DNA of 8,534 bases, taken from positions 1 to 8,534 of the forward strand of contig JAISCU010000219.1 of assembly GCA_031265345.1 (NCBI GenBank), given 5' to 3'. The notes beneath the pieces are model-generated. The model was not told where the DNA came from. It made no database searches and saw only the letters and a program-made list of their open reading frames with translations. This document shows positions 1 to 5,858 of this stretch, one piece after another; positions within the stretch are counted from its first letter, which is position 1; each line of letters opens with the position of its first letter. This DNA is from Bifidobacteriaceae bacterium. Lineage in GTDB: Bacteria > Actinomycetota > Actinomycetes > Actinomycetales > WQXJ01. A program made the translations under genes and the position numbers.

Positions 1-2
1 CC

Positions 3-1028
3 AGCCCCGACGCTGGTCGTCCCTACCGCCCCGCGACTGTCCGCGTGGACGGCTCGGCCCCGCTCGAGCCAACCCCCGCGGGAGCGTCCAAGCCGAGGTC
101 CGCGTCAAGTCTGAGGCATGCGCCAAGTGTGAGGCCCGCGCCGGAGCAGACACCCGAGCCGGAACCGGCGTTCGCACCAGGTCTGACGCCAGCGCCCGAT
201 GGCGCGCCCGCGCCGGGCCCGGTGCCGGGTCCGACGTCCGCGCGAGGGCCCACGCCGACGGCCGCGCACAAGGGGCCGTCGGCCCGGCTCACGTCTCCTG
301 AAGTGCGCTTCGAGCAAGTCGGCTTCCGTTACCCGAACGCCTCGCGGAGCTCCCCGGCCCTGGCCGACGTGACCTTGACCGCCGCGCCGGGACGGGTGAG
401 CGGCATCGTCGGCGCGTCTGGCTCTGGCAAGTCGACCCTGGCGGCGCTGCTGACCCGTTCCTGGGACCCGCAGGCCGGGACCATCCTGCTCGGCGGCAAT
501 CCGCTGCGCGAACACCCGCTCGACCAATTGCGGGCTGAAGTGTCGGTGGCGACCCAGCGCCCGTACCTGTTCAACCTGTCGATCGAGGAGAACCTGCGCT
601 TGGCGCGGCCGGAAGCGACGGCGGAGGAACTCGAGCGGGCGGCATCGGCGGCCTGCCTGGACGCCGTCGTGGCCCAGCGGGAGGCGGGCTGGTCGGCGCC
701 GGTCGGGGAGATGGGCGAGCTCTTGTCAGGCGGTGAGCGCCAGCGTCTGGCCCTCGCGCGGGCGCTGCTGCGCGACCCGGCCGTGCTGGTCCTGGACGAG
801 GCGACGTCCCAACTCGACCCGGCGGTCGAAGCCGAGGTGCTGCGACGGTTGGAGCGCGCGTGGCGGGGCAAGACGGTGATCGTGATCGCGCACCGGCTGA
901 GCACGGTGAAGAACGCCGACCGCGTGTATGTCATGGATGGCGGACGGGTGGTCCAGCAGGGCGGCTACGCGGAACTGGCGGCGGCCCCGGGGCCGTTCGC
1001 TGACTTGCTGGCGAGGGAGGACCACTAG
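3..1028 (+). CDS. ABC exporter, C-terminal part with nucleotide-binding domain (5' end outside window)
   Basis: The frame is open to the left window edge, so this is the C-terminal part of a larger protein. The GTG at 45 is probably internal. Counting from that GTG, residues 1-83 are a Pro/Ala/Gly-rich low-complexity stretch and residues 84-327 are a complete exporter-type ATPase domain. Visible motifs are Walker A GASGSGKST (123-131), a Q-loop in ATQRPYLF, the signature LSGGE (227-231), Walker B VLVLDEA (247-253) with catalytic E252, and the switch histidine H283 in IAHR. The F-NLSIEENLR stretch and the D-loop SQLD are typical of exporters with fused membrane and ATPase domains (MsbA or CydCD type). 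I infer that the missing N-terminus holds the membrane domain, with the Pro-rich stretch as linker. The substrate cannot be read from this part. perM follows after 31 nt, suggesting co-transcription. The domain call is firm; the exporter subtype is uncertain. Confidence 0.9.
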   Translation, partial: SPDAGRPYRPATVRVDGSAPLEPTPAGASKPRSASSLRHAPSVRPAPEQTPEPEPAFAPGLTPAPDGAPAPGPVPGPTSARGPTPTAAHKGPSARLTSPEVRFEQVGFRYPNASRSSPALADVTLTAAPGRVSGIVGASGSGKSTLAALLTRSWDPQAGTILLGGNPLREHPLDQLRAEVSVATQRPYLFNLSIEENLRLARPEATAEELERAASAACLDAVVAQREAGWSAPVGEMGELLSGGERQRLALARALLRDPAVLVLDEATSQLDPAVEAEVLRRLERAWRGKTVIVIAHRLSTVKNADRVYVMDGGRVVQQGGYAELAAAPGPFADLLAREDH

Positions 1029-1059
1029 ACGCGACCGGCCTGGCAACATTGATGGGATC

Positions 1060-2244
1060 ATGAGCCATCCCGACACGATCTCCCCGGCCACTCGGCGTGC
1101 CCCGCGCGGCATGCCGCCGACCGTGGCCGGGCTGTTGGTGGGCGTGCAGGCGGCGCTGCTGAGCTGGATCTTGGTGGTCACGCCGGTCGTGGCCGCGTTC
1201 ACCGCGACCGCCGGGCAGACGTTCAACGCCGGGGTCTCGTGGGCGGACGCCGCCCGTTTCGGGTCCGATCTGTGGGTGCTGGGGCACTTCGGCTGGACCG
1301 TGATCGGGGCCGATGCCGTGCGCGCGGTCGTGACCGTCAGCCCGCTCGGCCTGTGGTTGGTCTCCGCCTTGGCCTGCGCGGCTCTATCGCGGGCGACCTC
1401 GGCCCGTGGTTGGTCCCTGGTCGGCGGAGGGGTGATCGGTTTCGTGGCGGTCGATGCCGTGATCGGCTATCTGCTTGCCGACCAGGCGCGGCCCTCGGCC
1501 TGGCTGGCTTTGATCGGCGGGGCGGGTGCGGCCGCGGTCGGGCTCATGTGGGCGAACCGGCCTCGCAACGGCGAGTTGTTGGGACGGTTGCGATCCGTCT
1601 TGGCGGATCATTCGCCTGCGGAGATGCTGCTTGGTGTGAAGGCTGGTGCGATGGCCGCCGGTCTGGTCTTGGCTTGCGCCGTCGCCTTGGTGGTTGCCCT
1701 GGTCGTGGGGGGTTGGCGGCGGTTCGCGGAGTTGTTCGGGTCGCTCAGGCCGGACGTGATCGGCGGGGTGGCGCTGGCGTTGCTCTGCCTGGCTCTGCTG
1801 CCGAATCTGGTGGCTTGGCTGGTGGCGTACCTGGCGGGGCCGGGCTTCGCGGTCGGCTCGGGCACGTCGTTCTCTGCCTTCGACACCGTGGGCGGGGTCG
1901 AACCGGCTCTGCCGCTGCTGGGCCTCCTCCCCACTACCGCTCCGCCATCTGTTGCCGCAGGCCTCCTGGCAGTTCCAGTGGTCGCCGGGGCAGCGGCCGG
2001 ATGGTGGCTGGAACGGCGACTGGGCGCGGTCTGGTGGCGGGGCCTGATCGCCGCCGTCTTGACTGGGTTGGTGGCCGGCGCGGGGCTGGCCGCGCTGGTG
2101 GCGCTGGCCGGGGGCGCGGGCGGCCCAGGCGATTTGGCGGTGGTCGGGACGCCGTTCTGGCCGTTGGCTGGTTGGCTGTGGCTGGAGATCGGCGGCGGCG
2201 CCGCCCTTGGCGCCTGTGTCCTGGCGCGCCCGTGGCGGCGCTAA
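1060..2244 (+). CDS. perM: PerM-like polytopic membrane protein (DUF6350 family)
   Basis: This 394-aa protein is very hydrophobic, with roughly nine or ten predicted membrane helices. The first follows a short polar N-terminus, at about residues 21-48. The stretch PLGLWLVSAL and the motif PN-VAW-VAYLAGPGFAVGSGT (P248 to T269) followed by PALPLLGLLP are what I recall as hallmarks of the actinobacterial DUF6350/PerM family. In Mycobacterium tuberculosis PerM (Rv0955) supports the cell-division machinery and chronic infection, and its gene lies next to purN and purH. That fits this window, although about 4.2 kb separate the genes here. I chose the ATG at 1060. The frame is open upstream to 928, but those codons overlap the ABC gene and read as Arg/Trp-rich nonsense. 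No strong Shine-Dalgarno is visible, so translation may depend on coupling or a very short leader. The family call is from memory of motifs and synteny; division function here is inference. Confidence 0.8.
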   Translation: MSHPDTISPATRRAPRGMPPTVAGLLVGVQAALLSWILVVTPVVAAFTATAGQTFNAGVSWADAARFGSDLWVLGHFGWTVIGADAVRAVVTVSPLGLWLVSALACAALSRATSARGWSLVGGGVIGFVAVDAVIGYLLADQARPSAWLALIGGAGAAAVGLMWANRPRNGELLGRLRSVLADHSPAEMLLGVKAGAMAAGLVLACAVALVVALVVGGWRRFAELFGSLRPDVIGGVALALLCLALLPNLVAWLVAYLAGPGFAVGSGTSFSAFDTVGGVEPALPLLGLLPTTAPPSVAAGLLAVPVVAGAAAGWWLERRLGAVWWRGLIAAVLTGLVAGAGLAALVALAGGAGGPGDLAVVGTPFWPLAGWLWLEIGGGAALGACVLARPWRR

Positions 2245-2270
2245 GGTGAACTTTGGTCTGCGGCCACTAG

Positions 2271-2290
2271 GCCGAGCCAAGCCGAGCCGA
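2271..2290. repeat. Two-copy 10-nt tandem repeat in the perM-hemH gap
   Basis: GCCGAGCCAA is followed directly by GCCGAGCCGA, with a partial third unit after it. It lies in the 135-nt gap (2245-2379) between perM and hemH. Eight bases further on, TAGGGT (2298-2303) could be a -10 element for hemH with a leader of about 70 nt, but no convincing -35 accompanies it. No terminator-like hairpin with a T-tract is visible after perM, so read-through into hemH is possible. Confidence 0.4.
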
Positions 2291-2379
2291 GCGCAGGTAG
2301 GGTGATGCGGGCGGATTCGTGCGCGGCATGATGCAAGGTGGTTTGAGCGAAGGCCGACCTGAACGTGTGAGGAGAGAGC

Positions 2380-3387
2380 ATGATCTTGCCGGGCGCCAAG
2401 ACGGCGGTGATCCTGGTCAACCTGGGGACGCCGGACACCCCGACCCCGCGCGACGTGCGGCGCTACCTGCGCCAGTTCCTCTCCGACCGGCGAGTCGTGA
2501 ACATGCACGCGTTCGTCTGGCGGGCGATCCTGGAGGGCTTCGTGCTGCCGTTCCGCGCGCGGCGATCGGCCGAGAAGTACCGCGCGATCTGGCTGGAGGA
2601 GGGCTCGCCGCTCGCGGTCTACACCAACGCGCAGGCCGACGGGGTGGCGAAGCGCCTGGCCGAGCGGCTCGACCATCCGGTGCGGGTGGAGGCGGCCATG
2701 CGGTACGGCTCGCCGGCGGTGCGGCCCATGCTGGAGACGCTGCGGTCCGAGGGCATCAGCCGGGTACTGGTGGTGCCGTTGTACCCGCAGTACTCCGTGC
2801 CGACCGTCGCCTCGATAGTGGACGAGGTGTCACGCTACGCCTTGCGCTCCATCCATCAGCTCGAGTACTCGCTGGTCCATTCGTATCCGACCCTGCCCGG
2901 CTACATCGAGGCCCTGGCGGCGCGGGCGGAGGAGGCTTGGGAGCGCCACGGGCGGCCCGATTTCGCGGCCGGCGACAAGATGCTGCTGTCCTTCCACGGC
3001 ATCCCCGTCTCGTTGGATCGCGCCGGGGACCCGTATCGCGGCCAGTGCGAGGAGACCGCCACGGCGCTGCGCGAACGCCTCGGCCTGACCCCGGACCAGT
3101 GCCTGGTCACCTTCCAGTCGAAATTCGGGCCGATGCCGTGGCTCACCCCCGCCACCATCGACACGGTCGCCCGGCTCGGCTCCGAAGGCGTCAGACGGCT
3201 CGACGTGTCCTGTCCCGGCTTCGCCGCCGATTGCTTGGAGACGTTGGAGGAGATCGACTTGCTGAACAAAGGCACCTATCAGGCGGCCCGACCCGACGGG
3301 GTGTTCGTCCGTCACCAGTGCCTCAACGACCATCCGGTCTGGCTCGACGCGCTGACCGACCTAGTGGAGTCGCGCCTCAACCTCTGA
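2380..3387 (+). CDS. hemH: Ferrochelatase, proteobacterial-type
   Basis: The 335-aa protein inserts ferrous iron into a porphyrin, the last step of protoporphyrin-dependent haem synthesis. It is full length for the family (E. coli about 320 aa). Visible motifs are LVNLGTPDTPTP (12-23), RYLRQFLSDRRVV (28-40), PLYPQYS in the first half, SFHGIP with the metal-binding histidine H206, FQSKFGPMPWL, and CPGFAADCLETLEE with the catalytic glutamate E287. From memory these read very close to E. coli HemH, not to actinobacterial CpfC, which begins with LSFGGPE-like sequence. No C-terminal Cys cluster of the human or Caulobacter [2Fe-2S] type is visible. The enzyme is expected to be cytoplasmic or membrane-associated. 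The ATG is preceded by a good Shine-Dalgarno, GAGGAGAG at 2369-2376. No other haem gene is in the window. The ferrochelatase call is firm; transfer from proteobacteria is inference. Confidence 0.95.
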   Translation: MILPGAKTAVILVNLGTPDTPTPRDVRRYLRQFLSDRRVVNMHAFVWRAILEGFVLPFRARRSAEKYRAIWLEEGSPLAVYTNAQADGVAKRLAERLDHPVRVEAAMRYGSPAVRPMLETLRSEGISRVLVVPLYPQYSVPTVASIVDEVSRYALRSIHQLEYSLVHSYPTLPGYIEALAARAEEAWERHGRPDFAAGDKMLLSFHGIPVSLDRAGDPYRGQCEETATALRERLGLTPDQCLVTFQSKFGPMPWLTPATIDTVARLGSEGVRRLDVSCPGFAADCLETLEEIDLLNKGTYQAARPDGVFVRHQCLNDHPVWLDALTDLVESRLNL

Positions 3388-3421
3388 ACCCGGGGACGGA
3401 GGCCTACTGACGGAGATTCGC

Positions 3422-3610
3422 CTAACACTCGGGGACGGACGTCACGGCACGGCCGCTTTGGCCGGTCGTTCGAGGATGGCCCTCGTCGCGATCCTGCCAG
3501 GGGTCGTGTGACGCGAACGCGGTTCTGAACTCTGCGCGGTCCGAATCCCAGGCGGCTGTGCTGGGCTCGTTGATCAGCGCCAGCACTTCGATCAACGGCA
3601 CGGCGGTCAT
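3422..3610 (-). CDS. Small hypothetical ORF, 62 aa
   Basis: I do not recognise this protein. It starts MTAVPLIEVLALINEPS, with a short helix-like hydrophobic beginning. The rest is polar and charged (WDSDRAEF, DPWQDRDEG) and ends in a single Cys. There is no signal peptide, membrane helix or known motif. Support comes from the start region. On the minus strand a -10-like TAGGCT sits exactly 6 nt before the ATG, with TTGCCC 18 nt further upstream, which fits a leaderless actinobacterial transcript. The ORF converges on hemH with a 34-nt gap. Its internal GC palindrome (3450-3464, 5-bp stem, 5-nt loop) has no T-tract. It could be a real small protein, a remnant of a longer gene, or chance. Confidence 0.4.
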   Translation of the reverse strand: MTAVPLIEVLALINEPSTAAWDSDRAEFRTAFASHDPWQDRDEGHPRTTGQSGRAVTSVPEC

Positions 3611-3616
3611 GACCGC

Positions 3617-3646
3617 AGCCTACGCCGAAGAACGACCGTAGGGCAA
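3617..3646 (-). promoter_or_regulatory. Candidate leaderless promoter of the 62-aa ORF
   Basis: On the minus strand, TTGCCC (3646-3641), an 18-nt spacer, TAGGCT (3622-3617), then GCGGTC and the ATG at 3610. The -10 matches the actinobacterial TANNNT pattern, and the 6-nt gap would place transcription start on the A of the ATG. purN has the same TAGGCT-N6-start layout. This is a consensus match by eye only. Confidence 0.45.
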
Positions 3647-3751
3647 CGCCTCAGGTGTCCGGCCAGGGCGATGACTTGCGCGCCACGAAGGCTCGGAGGT
3701 CGCAGTTCGCCACGCTCGCGAAGCCAGACGCGGCGCGTGGCCGCTTGTGCC
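3647..3751. other. Non-coding stretch downstream of the ABC permease, with a small hairpin
   Basis: The stretch lies between the permease stop and the promoter of the 62-aa ORF. It holds one perfect palindrome, GCGGC-GCGTG-GCCGC (3730-3744), about 8 nt past the permease stop on the minus strand. No T-tract follows, so it is at best a weak or factor-assisted terminator. The remainder reads in one minus frame, down to a stop at 3651, as a protein-like tail containing DLRAFVARKSSPWPDT. That may be a gene remnant or a dispersed repeat, but I cannot support a gene here. Confidence 0.3.
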
Positions 3752-4426
3752 TCAGAATTCCCGCGCGCGGTAGAACTTCAAGGAGAGCGCGATCGAGGCG
3801 GCCACGCAACCGACCAGCAAGGCCAACCCCGCGGAGACCAAAGCCAATGCGGGAAGCGTGGACACGGCATCGGCCACTGTGCGCAGACCTGGAGCGACCG
3901 CGAGCAGCGGGCTCAACGCGTTGGCGGCAACTATGCCCAGGAACAGCGCCACCACGAGGCACACGGCCACGATCCTTTTGGCCTGGCCGTAGCCGAACTT
4001 GAAGTAGACCGGCAGCTGGACGCAGCCGATGATCAACGCGGTGACGAGCAGGGCCAGCACCTCCGCTCCGGACAGCGCAAGGCTCCGGTGGCGCCAGAGC
4101 AGGAATGGCAGATTGAGGGCGTACCCGGCCAGCACCGCCGCGACGTCAATCAGCGCGAGGAATGCGAAACGGCCCAGGACAACCGTCCTGCGGGACACGG
4201 ACAACGTGACATAGAGCGCGTCCAGATTGGCGGACTCGTCGGCGGAGAAGGGGTACCCGGCGAAGGCGATGGCCACCACGATGAAGGCCAAGGCCGCGCC
4301 AGCGGGGAACGTGCCGATCACTGCGAAGAGCACGGCCAGGCCGAGCAGCGTCACCAGATATCTCGCCGTCAAGTGCGGCTTGACGGTGAGCAGGTCGAGT
4401 CGGACAAAGCGCCGGACACTAGACAT
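3752..4426 (-). CDS. ABC-2 type permease of the GntR-ABC operon
   Basis: This 224-aa membrane protein shows about six hydrophobic helices, near residues 22-38, 43-59, 83-108, 121-142, 151-170 and 192-215. The loop SADESANLDALYVTLSVSRR after helix 2 matches the pattern I recall for the ABC2_membrane_5 permeases (D/E-rich, then S-L-V-S-R, then a valine-rich stretch). PmtB-like exporters belong to that family. It should form the membrane channel for the ATPase encoded just upstream. I chose the ATG at 4426. It overlaps the ATPase stop by 8 nt (ATGTCTAG), a translational-coupling arrangement. The frame is open further upstream to 4585, but those codons lie inside the ATPase gene and read as a shadow. 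Only one permease gene is present, so it probably works as a homodimer. The substrate is unknown. Confidence 0.85.
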   Translation of the reverse strand: MSSVRRFVRLDLLTVKPHLTARYLVTLLGLAVLFAVIGTFPAGAALAFIVVAIAFAGYPFSADESANLDALYVTLSVSRRTVVLGRFAFLALIDVAAVLAGYALNLPFLLWRHRSLALSGAEVLALLVTALIIGCVQLPVYFKFGYGQAKRIVAVCLVVALFLGIVAANALSPLLAVAPGLRTVADAVSTLPALALVSAGLALLVGCVAASIALSLKFYRAREF

Positions 4427-5321
4427 GGACGGGCTCCTTGCTATTCGCCAGGTGAACAACGATTTCATCGAGGGTCGCAGGTTCCGCCAGCAGGCCGGGA
4501 GGCAGGTCCGAGGGCAGGCCAGACTGCAGACCAGACGGCAAGCCGCCGAATGCCGTGTCCCGCGCCAGACCCTCGAAGACGCCACCGCGTTCCCGGTAGC
4601 CGATCACTTCGGCCCGCCCGGCCGCGTCGAGGCCGTCCACGGCGCCGCTCACCCGCACGTAGGCACCGACCAACCCGTCCAACTCGCCGGTGAACGCGAC
4701 CCGGCCGTCGATCAACACGGTGATGTAGTCGGCGGTCTTCTCCAGGTCTTGGGTGATGTGCGTGGAGAAGAGCACCGAATGGTCCTCGTCCAGGACGAAC
4801 TCGCGCAGCAGGTCGCACAATTCGTCGCGGGCCACTGGATCGAGCCCGCTGGTGGGCTCGTCCAAGACCAGCAACTCGGCGTGGTGCGACAGCGCGACGG
4901 CCATTTGGAGCTTGACCTTCATGCCCCTGGACAATTCCCGCACGCGCTTGGCGGGGCTGAGGTCGAACCTGTCCAATTCGGCGGCGAACCGGGTCGGGTC
5001 CCATCCGCGGTAAAACAATGCGACGGCGCGGCCCACGTCTCGCACCGTCCAATCGCCAGGGTAGAGGGGCGTGTCCATCACCACCCCGACCCGTTGGTTC
5101 TCCTGGGCGCCGGGCTTGACGGGATCTTCGCCAAAGACGCGCACGGCGCCGCCGTCCGGCCGGATCAACCCCAGGATCGCCTTGATGGTGGTGGTCTTGC
5201 CGGACCCGTTGGGCCCCACGAAACCCATGATGTAGCCGGTCGGGAGCTCGAGGGACACGTCCCGCAGGGCGAACTCCCGGTATTCCTTCCGCAGCCCCAC
5301 GACTTCCAGCGCGTTACTCAA
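4419..5321 (-). CDS. ABC transporter ATPase (YtrB/PmtA-like)
   Basis: A 300-aa ATPase that powers the adjacent permease. Walker A GPNGSGKTT is at 36-44, the signature LSRGM at 130-134, Walker B LLVLDE at 150-155, the D-loop SGLD at 158-161 and the switch histidine H188 in STHI. The usual Q-loop glutamine is not obvious; the region reads VGVVMDTPLYPGDWTV, with D83 near that position. I recall this as a trait of YtrB/PmtA-type ATPases. The start is a TTG at 5321 with a strong Shine-Dalgarno, AGGAGGAG, just upstream, overlapping the GntR stop by 8 nt. Residues 259-279 form a low-complexity Gly-Leu-Pro-Ser stretch in the C-terminal domain, probably a flexible insertion. Gene order, sizes (127, 300, 224 aa) and family resemble staphylococcal PmtR-PmtA-PmtB and Bacillus YtrA-YtrB. 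The exporter role is inferred from that likeness. Confidence 0.92.
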   Translation of the reverse strand: MSNALEVVGLRKEYREFALRDVSLELPTGYIMGFVGPNGSGKTTTIKAILGLIRPDGGAVRVFGEDPVKPGAQENQRVGVVMDTPLYPGDWTVRDVGRAVALFYRGWDPTRFAAELDRFDLSPAKRVRELSRGMKVKLQMAVALSHHAELLVLDEPTSGLDPVARDELCDLLREFVLDEDHSVLFSTHITQDLEKTADYITVLIDGRVAFTGELDGLVGAYVRVSGAVDGLDAAGRAEVIGYRERGGVFEGLARDTAFGGLPSGLQSGLPSDLPPGLLAEPATLDEIVVHLANSKEPVHV

Positions 5322-5697
5322 AGCTCTCCTCCTGACACAGCACTTCCAGTGTTTCGATGACTTCCGCCCTGGTGACGCCGCCGGCGCGGGCGGCTCTCAG
5401 CGCGGTCGTCAAAGCGTCCTCCACCTTGCGGAGCGCGTTCTCACGGGCCAGTTGCTCGTCGCGCGGCAGCACGTAGCAGCCCTTCCCTTGGACGGAGACG
5501 ATGAAGCCTTCGTCCTCCAGGTCGCGGTAGGCGCGGGTGGTGGTGATGACGCTGACCCGCAGGTCGCGGGCGAGCTGGCGGATGGACGGGAGGAGGTCGT
5601 CGGCCTGCGCTTGGCCGTCGAAGATGGCCTGCTTGATCTGGTCCTTGATTTGCTCATAGATAGGCGTCCCCGAGCGATTCGACACTACGATCCGCAT
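5314..5697 (-). CDS. GntR-family transcriptional regulator, YtrA subfamily
   Basis: A 127-aa regulator. The N-terminal winged helix-turn-helix covers about residues 9-76. TPIYEQIKDQIKQAI leads into LLPSIRQLARDLRVS and TTTRAYRDLEDEGF, then the wing VQGKGCYV. The remaining 50 residues form a short, mostly helical tail, which marks the YtrA subfamily; larger GntR proteins carry a ligand-binding domain. Such proteins usually dimerise through the tail and repress their own ABC operon until an envelope-active compound or export substrate appears. The ATG at 5697 follows a purine-rich GGGGGAAGGGG on the minus strand. The operator-like repeats at 5715-5743 lie directly upstream, which supports autoregulation. 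The stop overlaps the ATPase start by 8 nt, so the three genes form one operon. The inducer is unknown. Confidence 0.93.
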   Translation of the reverse strand: MRIVVSNRSGTPIYEQIKDQIKQAIFDGQAQADDLLPSIRQLARDLRVSVITTTRAYRDLEDEGFIVSVQGKGCYVLPRDEQLARENALRKVEDALTTALRAARAGGVTRAEVIETLEVLCQEESFE

Positions 5698-5714
5698 TGG
5701 CGGCCCCTTCCCCC

Positions 5715-5743
5715 GTCTATGGACACGTATAGACAGTATACAC
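5715..5743 (-). promoter_or_regulatory. GntR operator and promoter of the ABC operon
   Basis: Read on the minus strand, three related octamers follow one another: GTGTATAC (from 5743), GTCTATAC (from 5734) and GTCCATAG (from 5724), spaced 9 and 10 nt apart, about one helical turn. The same stretch holds a perfect inverted repeat, GTCTAT-N8-ATAGAC (5715-5734 on plus), and the palindrome GTATAC (5736-5741). TATACT (5740-5735, minus) is a good -10, but no clear -35 is visible. The stretch is AT-rich within GC-rich surroundings and starts 18 nt before the GntR start. A repressor bound here would block its own promoter. Confidence 0.7.
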
Positions 5744-5794
5744 AGTCCGGGCCGGGGATGGGCGCCGAGCCTTCAGGCGCACGATTCCGTCCGG

Positions 5795-5823
5795 ACGAAA
5801 AAGCGCTGTGCCCGCAGGCGGGC
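5795..5823 (-). terminator. Possible intrinsic terminator after the 189-aa membrane protein
   Basis: GCCCGC-CT-GCGGGC is a perfect 6-bp inverted repeat (5810-5823). On the minus strand it is followed by ACAGCGC and then TTTTT (5802-5798). It lies 36 nt past the membrane protein stop and upstream of the GntR operon promoter, where a terminator is expected. The 7-nt gap between stem and T-tract, and the very small loop, weaken the call. Confidence 0.4.
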
Positions 5824-5858
5824 GGCTGGCAAGGGGCGTTTGTGCAGGTCAGCGCGGG

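Noticed and set aside
928..1059. Upstream extension of the PerM frame
   Set aside because: It overlaps the ABC ATPase gene and reads as Arg/Trp-rich shadow; the family-like hydrophobic protein begins after the ATG at 1060.
1384..2676. 430-codon open frame on the minus strand
   Set aside because: It lies antisense to perM and the start of hemH and is Arg/Gln/His/Pro-rich, typical of antisense shadow in GC-rich DNA.
2319..3410. 363-codon plus-strand frame over hemH
   Set aside because: Out-of-frame shadow of the clear ferrochelatase, dominated by Arg, Gly and Ala.
3730..3744. GC hairpin as an intrinsic terminator of the ABC operon
   Set aside because: The stem is only 5 bp and no T-tract follows on either strand.
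4427..4585. N-terminal extension of the permease
   Set aside because: It lies within the ATPase gene; the ATG at 4426 with the 8-nt overlap gives a normal family N-terminus.
3671..5360. Long plus-strand frames over the ABC operon
   Set aside because: They are rich in Gln, Gly, Arg and His with no motif, and are antisense to an ATPase and permease with intact motifs.
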